A stretch of DNA of 50,090 nt from Candidatus Equadaptatus faecalis (GTDB lineage: Bacteria > Synergistota > Synergistia > Synergistales > Synergistaceae). Of the stretch, positions 1 through 12,062 are shown piece after piece. The position numbers and the translations under genes were made by a program. The notes beneath the pieces are model-generated. The model was not told the origin of the DNA, searched no databases, and was given only the letters and a program-made list of their open reading frames with translations. Numbering within the stretch: the stretch's first letter is position 1; the number at the start of each line of letters is the position of its first letter. The stretch lies in the NCBI GenBank assembly GCA_018065065.1, contig JAGHTZ010000051.1, positions 1-50,090 on the forward strand. The letters are read 5' to 3'.

Positions 1-10
1 TGTTTTCAAC

Positions 11-88
11 TGGTCGGGGCGAGAAGAATTGAACTTCCGACCTCTTGGTCCCGAACCAAGCGCGCTAACCAGACTGCGCTACGCCCCG
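11..88 (-). tRNA. tRNA-Pro (anticodon CGG)
   Basis: The minus strand folds as a complete cloverleaf. The acceptor stem CGGGGCG (82-88) pairs with CGCCCCG (15-21), with discriminator A and an encoded CCA at 11-13. The anticodon stem CTTGG/CCAAG encloses the loop TTCGGGA, giving anticodon CGG, which reads the proline codon CCG. The T arm is GGAAG-TTCAATT-CTTCT with one G-U pair. Its own promoter lies directly upstream (101-129), so it is transcribed separately from the preceding tsaC gene. The transcript end lies outside the window. Confidence 0.96.
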
Positions 89-100
89 ACGAACCAGTGC

Positions 101-125
101 ATTATAGCACTCGTTTTTCTGCCCG

Positions 126-129
<4 letters not shown>
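101..129 (-). promoter_or_regulatory. Promoter of tRNA-Pro
   Basis: On the minus strand TTGACG (124-129) and TATAAT (101-106) are separated by exactly 17 bp, a near-consensus sigma-70 promoter. Transcription would start near 94, about 6 nt before the mature tRNA 5' end at 88. The -35 box overlaps the TGA stop codon of tsaC (126-128). The -10 box sits inside a small inverted repeat (AGTGC/GCACT). Confidence 0.8.
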
Positions 130-3031
<2,902 letters not shown>

Positions 3032-3036
3032 TGCTT

Positions 3037-4986
3037 TTATCCTATTCTCGTACCTGCCGGAATCGTATCGTCCATAACCGTGAGGAGTGTAAGCTGCTCT
3101 TCCTTGGCGGTCGCGGCTGCCAAAAGCATGCCGTTTGACGCGTTGCCGCGGATTTTCGCCGGTTTGAGGTTGCAGAGCACAACAATTTTTTTGCCGATTA
3201 AATCTTCAGGCTTGAAGAATTTGCGTATGCCTGAGACTATCGTACGCTTTTCGTAGCCGAGGTCAATGCTTATAAGATAAAGCTTGTCAGAGTTCTGCGC
3301 CGGTTCGACCTTTTCCACGACCGCAACCCTGAGTTCCTGACCTGAGAAGTTTTCTATCGTTGTTTCTTCTTCATGCTTTCCGTAATCTCTTGCCGCCGCG
3401 GGGTTCTGCTTTGCAAGACGAGCCGCGTCGCGGACTTTTCTTTCTTCCGTCCATTTTTCGACGTCAATGCGCGGGAAAAGTATTTCTCCTTTGGTGACTG
3501 TGACATCAAAGTTACTGCCCCATTTCCATTCTGCGCGCGCGCCGTCAAAGAGCGAGCCGGACAGCCCAAGCTGCGCATAGGTTTTCTCTGCTGCATAGGG
3601 CATGAACGGAGCGATAAGTACCGCCGTTAATCTCAGCGCTTCCCAAAGAGTGCGGAGAACGGCGTCAAGGCGTTCGACGTTTCCTTCTTTGCCGAGTTTC
3701 CACGGCTCTGTTTCGTCAATATATTTGTTGCAGCGGCTTATGAAAGCCCAAATTGTTTTAAGGGTGTCGTCAAAGGCAAATTTGTCCATAAGTTCTTCCG
3801 CTTTGGCAAGCGTTTCTTCAGCCATTGACTGTATCTCTTTGTCAAGCCCAGTCTGAACAACGTTCTGCGGCAGTCTGCCTTCGCGGTATTTGACAAGCAT
3901 CTGCGTGCTTCTTGAAAGCAGATTGCCGAAGTCGTTTGCAAGGTCGGAGTTGATATGCTGAACCATGGCGGCTTCCGCAAAGTCACCGTCCAGTCCGAAA
4001 GGAACCTGACGGAGAAGGAAATAACGGAACGGGTCAACCCCGTACACGTCAACCATTTCAAACGGGTCAACAACGTTGCCGACGGATTTTGACATTTTAG
4101 CGCCGTCAACCGTCCACCAGCCGTGCGCAAAAACGCGTTTCGGCGGCTCGATGCCAAGCGCCATAAGCACTGCCGGCCATATTACGCAGTGGAAGCGGAT
4201 TATGTCTTTGCCGACGAGATGATTCGCCGCCTGCCAGTATTTTTTCAATTCTTCGCTGTTTTCACCGCTGCTCAGCGCCGACACGTAGTTAAGCAGGGCG
4301 TCAAACCACACGTAGATAACATGTTTGTCGTCGCCGGGAACGGGTATGCCCCATTTAAGCGTGGTGCGCGATATCGACTGGTCGCGCAGTCCCGATTTTA
4401 TATAGCTTATTACTTCGTTGTAACGCGATTTAGGCATAATCGCGTCAGGATTTTCTTCGTAATACTTGAGAAGCTTCTCTGCGTATTTTGACTGCTTAAA
4501 GAAATATGTTTCCTCTTTCATTCTGACAAGAGGCCGGTGGCAGTCCGGGCAGGTATTGCCTTCGCCCATCTGAGCGTCTGGAACATAGGTCTCGCAGGGC
4601 ACACAGTACCAGCCTTCATATTCGCCTTTGTATATGTCGCCGCTGTCGAGCAGCTGTTTAAAGGCTTTCTGCACAAACTCAACGTGGCGGTCGTCTGTCG
4701 TGCGGATAAAATCGTTGTTGGATATGTTCAGCACTTTCCAGAGCTTCTGGAAATTCTGGACGACTTCGTCACACAGCTCTTTCGGTGTTATGCCGCGTTT
4801 TTCAGCAGAATTCTGTATTTTCTGCCCGTGCTCGTCTGTTCCTGTCAGGAACCATGTTTTGTCTCCGCCCGAACGGTGCCAGCGGGCAAGAGTATCAGCC
4901 GCGACCGTCGTGTAGGCGTGGCCTATGTGCGGAACGTCGTTGACGTAATAGATTGGTGTTGTGATATAAAAACTTTTTTCGGACAT
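3037..4986 (-). CDS. metG: Methionyl-tRNA synthetase with C-terminal tRNA-binding domain
   Basis: Class I aminoacyl-tRNA synthetase that charges tRNA-Met. The HIGH motif is at about residues 20-23 (PHIGHAYTT), the KMSKS motif near residue 300 (AKMSKSVGN), and a single Cys4 zinc knuckle lies around residues 125-150 (CVPC then CPDC). The C-terminal 100 residues form an EMAP/Trbp111-like OB-fold (IENFSGQELRVA, KPAKIRG), which gives dimerisation and general tRNA binding. Length is 649 aa. The ATG at 4986 has a GGGAGG ribosome site 8 nt upstream, so it is preferred to an alternative 5 codons earlier. It sits between rsmI and tatD with gaps of 20 and 5 bp. Confidence 0.97.
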   Translation of the reverse strand: MSEKSFYITTPIYYVNDVPHIGHAYTTVAADTLARWHRSGGDKTWFLTGTDEHGQKIQNSAEKRGITPKELCDEVVQNFQKLWKVLNISNNDFIRTTDDRHVEFVQKAFKQLLDSGDIYKGEYEGWYCVPCETYVPDAQMGEGNTCPDCHRPLVRMKEETYFFKQSKYAEKLLKYYEENPDAIMPKSRYNEVISYIKSGLRDQSISRTTLKWGIPVPGDDKHVIYVWFDALLNYVSALSSGENSEELKKYWQAANHLVGKDIIRFHCVIWPAVLMALGIEPPKRVFAHGWWTVDGAKMSKSVGNVVDPFEMVDVYGVDPFRYFLLRQVPFGLDGDFAEAAMVQHINSDLANDFGNLLSRSTQMLVKYREGRLPQNVVQTGLDKEIQSMAEETLAKAEELMDKFAFDDTLKTIWAFISRCNKYIDETEPWKLGKEGNVERLDAVLRTLWEALRLTAVLIAPFMPYAAEKTYAQLGLSGSLFDGARAEWKWGSNFDVTVTKGEILFPRIDVEKWTEERKVRDAARLAKQNPAAARDYGKHEEETTIENFSGQELRVAVVEKVEPAQNSDKLYLISIDLGYEKRTIVSGIRKFFKPEDLIGKKIVVLCNLKPAKIRGNASNGMLLAAATAKEEQLTLLTVMDDTIPAGTRIG

Positions 4987-5006
4987 AGCAATGCCTCCCA
5001 AAATTA

Positions 5007-5819
5007 TTATGCTTCCAGAAGTGTCTTCTTTATCTTGTTCGGGGCGGTCCCGTATTTTGCCGCAATTAAGTTTACGACATTTTTTACTGTTTCTCCACCC
5101 CTGTACAGTTTTTTTGCTTCTTCAAGCCATTCGGTTTCGTCGGAGGATTCTTCGCTGAAACCTTCAACGACGCAGACAAACTCACCGCGCATCCGTTCTT
5201 CGATCAGCAAGTCTTTGAAGCCGAGCAGGGTCGAAGCAATTGTTTCCTGATGTATTTTTGATATCTCGCGTACAAGCGACGCTTTTCTGTCACCGAGCAC
5301 CGATGCGATAAGTTCAAGTTCCCTAAGCAGCCTGTGCGGCGCAACGTAGAAAACAAGCGTGTTTTTAATTTTTGCAAGCTCTGCGAGCCTGTTTTTCTTT
5401 TCACTCTCTTTGCCTTTCAGAAAACCTGCGAAGGTAAAGCTTTCCATGCCTATTCCGGACAGAAGCAACGCCGGAAGAAGCGCGTTGGCGCCCGGAAGTA
5501 CGTCAACAGGCAGCCCGTTTTCAAGCATGTATTTTACGACTTTGCCGCCCGGGTCTGACAAACCCGGGGTGCCTGCGTCGGAGACAAGCGCTGTGTTTTT
5601 GCCGCTGCGCACAAGCGCTGCGATTTCTTCGCAGCGTTCCGTTTCGTTATGCTCGTGGCAGGAAATCAGCGGCTTTTTTATGTCGTAGTGATTGAGCAGC
5701 TGCAGTGTATGGCGGGTATCCTCGCACGCAATAACGTCGGCTTCACGCAGTATGCGCAAACCTCTGAGCGTCATGTCTTCCAAATTTCCAACGGGCGTCG
5801 GGACAACTGTCAGCGGCAT
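5007..5819 (-). CDS. rsmI: 16S rRNA (cytidine-1402-2'-O)-methyltransferase
   Basis: SAM-dependent methyltransferase of the tetrapyrrole-methylase fold that adds the 2'-O-methyl of m4Cm1402 in 16S rRNA. Characteristic segments are TPVGNLEDMTLR at the N terminus, ACEDTRHT, LVSDAGTPGLSDPG and the segment DVLPGANALLPALLLSG. The 270-residue length is typical and includes the C-terminal RsmI helical extension. ATG at 5819 has AAAGGAGA 7 nt upstream. The order trmN6-rsmI-metG-tatD matches yabB-yabC-metS-yabD of Bacillus subtilis. Confidence 0.95.
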   Translation of the reverse strand: MPLTVVPTPVGNLEDMTLRGLRILREADVIACEDTRHTLQLLNHYDIKKPLISCHEHNETERCEEIAALVRSGKNTALVSDAGTPGLSDPGGKVVKYMLENGLPVDVLPGANALLPALLLSGIGMESFTFAGFLKGKESEKKNRLAELAKIKNTLVFYVAPHRLLRELELIASVLGDRKASLVREISKIHQETIASTLLGFKDLLIEERMRGEFVCVVEGFSEESSDETEWLEEAKKLYRGGETVKNVVNLIAAKYGTAPNKIKKTLLEA

Positions 5820-5830
5820 TTTTATCTCCT

Positions 5831-6544
5831 TTACAGCGAGTAATTTTCAAGCATTTCTTCTGTTTCTTTTCCGTCCGCGTCAAGAACAAAAAGCGGGGGC
5901 AGAACGGACGTTCCTTTTTTTGCGGCGCGTACAGCTTCTATCAAAACCACCGAGGCTTCCGACCGCGGTTTCGGATAAACAAAACGGACTTTTTTCACAC
6001 TGATATTGCTGTTTTCAAGCAGTTCAAAAAGCTCTGCCGAACGCTGCGCGGCCATAATAATATTAAGTCTGCCCCTGTTTTTCAGCAGATAGCGCGAGGC
6101 TGAGACAACGTCCTCAAGGCTGCAGTCCGTTCCCTGACGTGCTGATGCCACGGCTGACGACGGACTTACCCTGCTGCTTGAAGCCGCCTCAAAATACGGC
6201 GGATTTACCACTACTCTGTCAAAGCTCTGCGGAGCGGCTATTTTTTTGTATTCCTTCAGGTCTGCCGCTTCAAATTCAGCGCTTACACCGTTGAACGCGG
6301 CGTTTTCTTTCGCCAGCTCAATCAGGTGCGGCTGAATGTCTATTCCTTTAACGGCAAAACCGCGTTTTGCGAGTATCAGAGAAATTGCCCCGTGCGCACA
6401 GCCGAGTTCAAGAATTTTTTCATCTTTTTTCGGCGATACAAAATGCGCCAAAAGTATCGTGTCAATATTGACGCGAAGCCCTTCTTTGGCGTCAGGCTGT
6501 CTGATTTTCAGAGCGCCGCGGAGCAGTTCCTCATATTTTTCCAT
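5831..6544 (-). CDS. trmN6: tRNA1(Val) (adenine-37-N6)-methyltransferase family protein
   Basis: A Rossmann-fold methyltransferase (237 aa). The SAM site is ILELGCAHGAISLILA (residues about 45-60) and the catalytic N6-adenine motif is NPPYFE (about 113-118). The family includes E. coli TrmN6, which modifies A37 of tRNA1(Val), and B. subtilis YabB; the exact tRNA substrate here is inferred from homology and gene order. The ATG overlaps the smc stop codon by 1 nt (TAATG), so translation is likely coupled to smc. Confidence 0.85.
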   Translation of the reverse strand: MEKYEELLRGALKIRQPDAKEGLRVNIDTILLAHFVSPKKDEKILELGCAHGAISLILAKRGFAVKGIDIQPHLIELAKENAAFNGVSAEFEAADLKEYKKIAAPQSFDRVVVNPPYFEAASSSRVSPSSAVASARQGTDCSLEDVVSASRYLLKNRGRLNIIMAAQRSAELFELLENSNISVKKVRFVYPKPRSEASVVLIEAVRAAKKGTSVLPPLFVLDADGKETEEMLENYSL

Positions 6545-9500
6545 TACGCCCAGTCTTCCATGCGGACACCTACGACCTGAGACAGTCCGGGTTCCTGCAG
6601 GGTTACGCCGTACAGAACATCAGCGCGTTCCATCGTAATTCTGCGGTGCGTCATGCAAAGTATCTGTCTGCGCTGTGCGTATTCCTTTACAAGATTGGAC
6701 AGTCTGCGCAGGTTGACTTCGTCAAGGGCGGCGTCAACCTCGTCAAGAACTGCCATAGGGCAGTTGGCGACTTCCATTGAAGCAAATAGCAAAGCTATTG
6801 CCGCAAGCGATTTTTCGCCTCCGGAGAGCTGTGCTATGCCGAGCGGATGCTTTCCGGGCGGACGGGCGATTACGTCAACACCCGTTTCCCATATCGTCGG
6901 TGCGTCGGTCATTTCAAGGTGCGCCTCTCCTCCGCCGAACAGCGTACGGAAAATCGAGCAGAATTTGTCGTCAACCTGCTGAAGCGCGTCAGTAAATATC
7001 TGCTGTGCTTTGTTGTCCGCTTCGGTAATAAGGCGGTTGAGTTCGTCCGCGCTCTTCTTGACGTCGGACATGTGCTCTCCCATAAAGCCGAGTCTCTGCT
7101 GCAAATTGTCATCTTCGGAGAGAACACCCATGTTAACGTCACCGTACTGCTTTATTTTTCTGTCTCCGTCGCGGATTTTTCTGCGGAGTTCCTCAAGGTT
7201 CACGTCATCAGGAAGCACTTCGCTGCCAGGGTAAGGGTATTTTTCTTCCCAGCTGGAGATCATTTCTTCGATTTCTTTCTGGAGCGCCTCGCGTTTGGCT
7301 TCCACAGAGGCATATTTGTCCATTGCGGCGCGCATGCGCAGTTCGGCATTCTGTATGCGTACCGTGCAGTATTTATGATTTTCCTCAAGCTTTGAATAGC
7401 CGCCTACGCGCCTGTTTATCTCGGCAAGCAGTTCCTGTCTGCGGTTATGAATATTAAGACATTCTTTGCCTATCTGCGACAGTGCCGCTTTGTCCTGAAG
7501 ACATCTGTAATCAAGCTCGGAAAGCTCTTCGTCAAGCGTTCCTATTTTTCCTTCTTCGGAGCGTATTTCATTGTTTATACGCTCAATAAGAGCAAAACGG
7601 GCACTTGCGCGTTCAGCCGCGACCGCGACCTCCGAGCGCAGCTTTTCGCGTTCTTCAATAAGCTTGCGGTCATCGTCCACTTCGCCCTGTTCGTCCCAGC
7701 GTCTTTCTACCTCTTCCATTGCGGTGAGAATTTCCTGCCAGTGCTGGCCTTCGCTTTTTATTGATTCGAGTATGCGTGCCTTTTCGCCTTCCATGCGTTT
7801 CTGTTCTTTTGCATAGCTTTCCCTGCGGTCTGCAAGCAGGGCGATTTTGCCGTCAAACTCACGGATTTTTCTCGTGTATTCTTCGTTCTGCTCGGAAACC
7901 TTCATTTCTTCGGCTTCCTGTTTCTTGTATTCCCTGCCAAGTTCTTCAGACATGCGCGAAGCATCTGCCGCTTCTTTTTCAAGCACCGAAAGCTGCGCTT
8001 TCAGTTTGATTGCGCGTCCGCTGTCCGTGCGTTTTCCTCCGGAAACCGTGCCTCCGGGCTGGAAAACGTCGCCCTCCAGAGAGACGACAGGCCCTCTGAA
8101 GCCTTCACGCACCAGCTGTTTACCGGTATCGAAATCTTCAACCACCAGGAGATCGCCCATAATGTGCTGAATTGCAGGAAGCCAATGGTCTTCAACCTGA
8201 ATAAGGTCCATTGCCCAGCCGACAACTCCGCGCACCGGCATTGCAAAATCCATATTTGGGAAACGAGGCTTGCAGCGTTCGAGAGGCAGACAGGTAACGC
8301 GGCCTCCGTTGTTCTGTTTCAGTTTGTCAATACAGCGTCCCGCTTCTTCGATATTCTCGACAAGCAGATGGAACTGCTTTGCTCCGAGAAACGCTTCGAA
8401 TGCTGTTGAAAGCGAATTTTCGCAGCTGAAAACGTCAATAACCGCCCGCGGCACCGCGTTCAGTCTGTTCAGTTTTGCAGCTGAAAGCAGAAACTGTACA
8501 GGCCTCGGATAGATGTCGCCCTGAAGCGCGTCCATAACTTCATTAAGCTTTGAACGAGCCTGTGAAGCGGTGCGCCTTGCCTGCTGCAAATCGGAAGCAA
8601 GCTGCTGCACGCGGGCATAGAGTACGCCGTGTTTTTTCACAAGCTCTTCCTGCTCTTCAAGCAGGGCATCGCGCTGCGCTTCGTTTTTCCTGATTTCTTT
8701 GTCTATATCTTTTCTTTGGTCTTTTTCTTCGCTCTTTTTGTTTTTGAATTCAAGAACTTCCCTGCCGAGGAAATTAAGCTTTGCTTTCAGTTTTTCAAGC
8801 TCCGCCTCAAGATTTCCGCGTTCGTTGTTAAGTTCTTCTCGTTCTGATTTCTGCTCTTCAAGCTTTGCGTTAAATTCGGTCCATTTCTTTTCAACCGCTT
8901 CCAGCGCTTTCTGACTTTTCTGCAGCGCCGCGGAAGCTTTCTGATTTTCTTTCTGATTCTTTTCCTGATCCGCAAGCAGTTCGTCCAGATGCTGTTTCGC
9001 TTTTTCAAGGTCTTCCTTCGCCTGAACAAGACGTCCTTTGGCGGAACGCAGCGACGAAGCGGAAGCAACGCCCGATTTTGTCAGACTCTCAAAACGGTTT
9101 CTGCACTGTTCAAGCTCCCACGTCTGCTCTTTCTGCGACCTTGCAATTTCTTCCAACTGTTTTTCTTTGGCGGCGCAAAGATTTTTCCATCTTTCAATCC
9201 ATGCGTTTAATTCCGCTTTTATTCTTTCTGCCTGTGAATTTGCGTCCGCTATTCCGGCAAGTTCAGCTTCCGAAGAGGCGCGGCGCATCCAGTAGAGCAT
9301 GCGTCTGTCGTCCTCTATGCTGTCCATTATCTCTTTCAGTTTTCTCGCCTTGTCAACCTCAGGCTTTATCTCTTCCCTGCGCGTTTCAAGCTCCGACATG
9401 AGATTTCTGATCTGGTCGTATTCTTCTTTAACCGTTACGAGCCTGTCAGCGGCGTTCATACGTTTTTTGCGGTAAATTTCCGTGCCGAACAGCGCTTCAA

Positions 9501-9963
9501 GACGTTTTCTTCTTTCCGCAGGACGTTCCTGTATTGCTTCCGCAACTTCACCCTGACCAATAAACGCGAAACGGTCGCCGTCGAGTTTCCAGCGTGTTTT
9601 CATTTCCTCAAGGTCTGAAAGATTGCATTTCGCTCCGTCAATAAAAAGCGAAGTCGCTCCGTCAGGTGCCGTCACCCTGCGTTTTACTATGCTGGTGCCG
9701 TCTTCATCACGGAACTGCAGAACAACTTCTCCCTCTTTCGCTTTGCCGAGACTGGCAGAACCCTGGAAAAGAAGATCGCTCTGTCTGGTTATGCGAAGTC
9801 TGGCGGCAGAACTGTCGCCAAGCGACCAGCGAAGAGCGTCCAGCAGGTTGCTCTTTCCGCTTCCGTTAGGTCCGACTATTGCCGTTAAACCGGGCGGCAG
9901 AATCAGATCATGTGCTCCGCCGAAGGATTTAAATCCCCTAAGCTGAAGGCGTCCTATATACAT
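6544..9963 (-). CDS. smc: Chromosome segregation protein SMC
   Basis: Full-length SMC ATPase (1139 aa) that compacts and segregates the chromosome with ScpA/ScpB, which are not in this window. Visible parts: N-terminal Walker A GPNGSGKSNLLDAL (about residue 30), a long coiled coil rich in Glu, Lys and Gln (about 170-500), a hinge (about 505-620), a second coiled coil (about 660-970), then the ABC signature LSGGEKSLAAIALL (about 1045) and Walker B VLDEVDAALDE. The hinge lacks the usual GVHG-type opening but keeps a recognisable body (GRVTCLPLERC). ATG at 9963 with AAGGAGA upstream; it overlaps the rng 3' end by 26 bp. Its position after RNase G is less usual than the common rnc-smc-ftsY order. 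Confidence 0.97.
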   Translation of the reverse strand: MYIGRLQLRGFKSFGGAHDLILPPGLTAIVGPNGSGKSNLLDALRWSLGDSSAARLRITRQSDLLFQGSASLGKAKEGEVVLQFRDEDGTSIVKRRVTAPDGATSLFIDGAKCNLSDLEEMKTRWKLDGDRFAFIGQGEVAEAIQERPAERRKRLEALFGTEIYRKKRMNAADRLVTVKEEYDQIRNLMSELETRREEIKPEVDKARKLKEIMDSIEDDRRMLYWMRRASSEAELAGIADANSQAERIKAELNAWIERWKNLCAAKEKQLEEIARSQKEQTWELEQCRNRFESLTKSGVASASSLRSAKGRLVQAKEDLEKAKQHLDELLADQEKNQKENQKASAALQKSQKALEAVEKKWTEFNAKLEEQKSEREELNNERGNLEAELEKLKAKLNFLGREVLEFKNKKSEEKDQRKDIDKEIRKNEAQRDALLEEQEELVKKHGVLYARVQQLASDLQQARRTASQARSKLNEVMDALQGDIYPRPVQFLLSAAKLNRLNAVPRAVIDVFSCENSLSTAFEAFLGAKQFHLLVENIEEAGRCIDKLKQNNGGRVTCLPLERCKPRFPNMDFAMPVRGVVGWAMDLIQVEDHWLPAIQHIMGDLLVVEDFDTGKQLVREGFRGPVVSLEGDVFQPGGTVSGGKRTDSGRAIKLKAQLSVLEKEAADASRMSEELGREYKKQEAEEMKVSEQNEEYTRKIREFDGKIALLADRRESYAKEQKRMEGEKARILESIKSEGQHWQEILTAMEEVERRWDEQGEVDDDRKLIEEREKLRSEVAVAAERASARFALIERINNEIRSEEGKIGTLDEELSELDYRCLQDKAALSQIGKECLNIHNRRQELLAEINRRVGGYSKLEENHKYCTVRIQNAELRMRAAMDKYASVEAKREALQKEIEEMISSWEEKYPYPGSEVLPDDVNLEELRRKIRDGDRKIKQYGDVNMGVLSEDDNLQQRLGFMGEHMSDVKKSADELNRLITEADNKAQQIFTDALQQVDDKFCSIFRTLFGGGEAHLEMTDAPTIWETGVDVIARPPGKHPLGIAQLSGGEKSLAAIALLFASMEVANCPMAVLDEVDAALDEVNLRRLSNLVKEYAQRRQILCMTHRRITMERADVLYGVTLQEPGLSQVVGVRMEDWA

Positions 9964-11443
9964 TTGACCGGTTCTCCTTTTTCTGCATTTCAATTATTCT
10001 GCGTTCTGTCTGTTCCATGGTGCCCTGCATGTCAAGCCTGTATTTTCCCCACTGAATATCCGTGTTTCCATAAAGTATTATTTTCTTTTCAAATTCCTCT
10101 TCCCACGAGGAGAGTACCGTCTCGGCTATGTATTCCGCCACCGTCCGGAAACACTCAAGCAGAAGCACTTCGTCTTTTGAATCGCAGCAAATCTTGCGGA
10201 TAAAGCGTTTAATGCGCATGGCAACGCTTTCCTCTTTTTCAACGGTGCCGAGTCCTGTACAGCGGGGACATACGTGCATCATTTCAGTATAAAGATCTAG
10301 ACGCGCGCGTTTACGCGTTATTTCGACAAGCCCGAGGTCGGTTACCCCGTGAATCTTGACTTTGCAGCGGTCTTCCTTAAACTGCCTGTTAAGCTCCGCC
10401 ACAAGCATGTCGTTTTCTTCTTTTGTCGCCATGTCTATAAAATCTATTATAACTATTCCGCCGATTGCGCGCAGCCTTAATTGTCTCGCAATTTCGGAAG
10501 CTGCTTCCATATTTGTTTTAAAAACAGTATCGTCCAGATTTTTAGAGCCGGTAAATTTGCCCGTGTTAACATCTATGACCGTCAGGGCTTCTGTCTGGTC
10601 GATAACAAGATATGCTCCCGACGAGAGCCACACCTTTCTTTCCTGAGCTTCAAGCAGCTGTTTTTCAATGCCGTACACGTCAAAAACAGGCGCTGTGCCT
10701 CCGTAATACGTTACGTCAATTTCTTTGCCCGGCATAAACTGCTTTACACACGTCTTAATATTTTCGCAGTCTTCTTCGGTGTCAACCACTATTTCACATA
10801 TATCGTCATTCAATTCGTCACGCAGCACTCTTTCGAGCAAGCCGGGCTCTCTGTGCAGAAGGCACGGTGCAGAATTCTGTGCTGCGTCTGCCTGTATTTT
10901 CTCCCAAAGCAACGTAAGCTCGCGAATATCAGAAAGCAGCGCTCCCTTTTCGGCATTAACAGCAGCGGTTCGTATTATCACACCACAGTTCTCGGGTTTA
11001 CACTCTCTCAGTATATCACGCAGACGCTCGCGCTCAGCCTCGTCTTCAATGCGTTTTGAAACACCGGTTTCCTTCCCGCCGGGTATTAGGACAAGATATC
11101 TTCCGGCAAGCGATAATCTGGGACTGACGCGTGCCCCCTTGTCTTTCCTTGCATTTTTGACAACCTGGACAAGCATATCCTTTCCGGGTTTGACATCAAT
11201 GCCGCGTGCGTCCGCAAGATAAAGAAAACCGTTTTTTCCGTCACCGAGATTCAAAAACGCCGCATGCATTCCCTGAAGTACATTGTCAACCTTTGCCTTG
11301 TATATCTCATTTGTTCTTTGATGGTCCATGCTGCGTTCAATAAAGAAATCGCAAAGTTTGCCGCGTCCGTCAAGAATGGCAATTCTGGACTCTTCCGCAT
11401 CAAGAAGATTGGCTATAATCTGTTTCGGCGCTTTTTCTCCCAT
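9938..11443 (-). CDS. rng: Ribonuclease G/E family endoribonuclease
   Basis: A 501-residue RNase E/G, which makes single-strand endonucleolytic cuts in mRNA decay and in rRNA and tRNA maturation. An S1 RNA-binding domain occupies about residues 30-125 (YKAKVDNVLQGMHAAFLNLG). The metal-binding catalytic motif DVNTGKFTG is near residue 290, followed by the second acidic site IVIIDFIDM. The zinc-link CPRCTGLGTV lies near residue 395, which in E. coli RNase E mediates dimer pairing. There is no long C-terminal degradosome scaffold, so it is of the RNase G type. The ATG at 11443 is chosen; a TTG 21 nt upstream is possible. The cluster with the two preceding radical SAM-related genes is conserved in Clostridia. 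Confidence 0.94.
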   Translation of the reverse strand: MGEKAPKQIIANLLDAEESRIAILDGRGKLCDFFIERSMDHQRTNEIYKAKVDNVLQGMHAAFLNLGDGKNGFLYLADARGIDVKPGKDMLVQVVKNARKDKGARVSPRLSLAGRYLVLIPGGKETGVSKRIEDEAERERLRDILRECKPENCGVIIRTAAVNAEKGALLSDIRELTLLWEKIQADAAQNSAPCLLHREPGLLERVLRDELNDDICEIVVDTEEDCENIKTCVKQFMPGKEIDVTYYGGTAPVFDVYGIEKQLLEAQERKVWLSSGAYLVIDQTEALTVIDVNTGKFTGSKNLDDTVFKTNMEAASEIARQLRLRAIGGIVIIDFIDMATKEENDMLVAELNRQFKEDRCKVKIHGVTDLGLVEITRKRARLDLYTEMMHVCPRCTGLGTVEKEESVAMRIKRFIRKICCDSKDEVLLLECFRTVAEYIAETVLSSWEEEFEKKIILYGNTDIQWGKYRLDMQGTMEQTERRIIEMQKKENRSNVYRTPSA

Positions 11444-11456
11444 TATGCAGCCCCAA

Positions 11457-12062
11457 TCAAACAAGCGGCAGAAGCTGCTGTCCTGCTTCGTCCCACGTGC
11501 CTATTTTCTCGCGCACCATGTACAAATCAGCCCATCCGGAAATTATTCCGGCTTCCTGCAGTGTTTTCACGAACAGCGATCCTCCGCAGCGGTTCAGCTC
11601 GCCTACGACAAGCGTTATAACCCCGTTGTTTTCTTTTGAAAACCAAAGCGGTCCGATATTTTTTACGGCGTTTTCCAGCAACGCTTTTGCTTCCGCCGGA
11701 AGCTTTTCCGACACACCTGAAATGCGGTACTGCGCTGCTGTCGCAAATTTTGCGAGACCTGCTCCCTCTTCAAGCTCTGCACATCTCAAAATGCGCAGTC
11801 CTTCCGGAAGCTGTTCATTCCAAAGCTGCATACTGTTTTCGTTCCAGTCCTCAAACCAAAACTCTGCAGGCTCTTCACAGCCGACGACACTGATTGCAAG
11901 TGCCGGGCCGAGACTCATGTGAGGATGCGGCGAAAATCCCTGCGTGTACTCAAGAGAAAGCCCTGCACGCCTTGCAGCACGGGAGAATACATTCGGCAGG
12001 TCCATATGATTTACAAACGTAAACCAATCTTTTTTTTCAAAGATTATTCTTATTCTATGCAT
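11457..12062 (-). CDS. TIGR03936/DUF2344 family protein (radical SAM-linked)
   Basis: A 201-residue protein of the family found as a separate gene beside, or as a C-terminal fusion to, the TIGR03960-type radical SAM protein. Family-typical pieces are the N-terminal FEKKDWFTFVNHMDL and the segment TQGFSPHPHMSLGPAL. Its biochemical role is not established; constant linkage to the radical SAM enzyme and RNase G suggests an RNA-related modification partner, which is inference. The ATG at 12062 overlaps the upstream gene by 8 bp. Confidence 0.85.
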   Translation of the reverse strand: MHRIRIIFEKKDWFTFVNHMDLPNVFSRAARRAGLSLEYTQGFSPHPHMSLGPALAISVVGCEEPAEFWFEDWNENSMQLWNEQLPEGLRILRCAELEEGAGLAKFATAAQYRISGVSEKLPAEAKALLENAVKNIGPLWFSKENNGVITLVVGELNRCGGSLFVKTLQEAGIISGWADLYMVREKIGTWDEAGQQLLPLV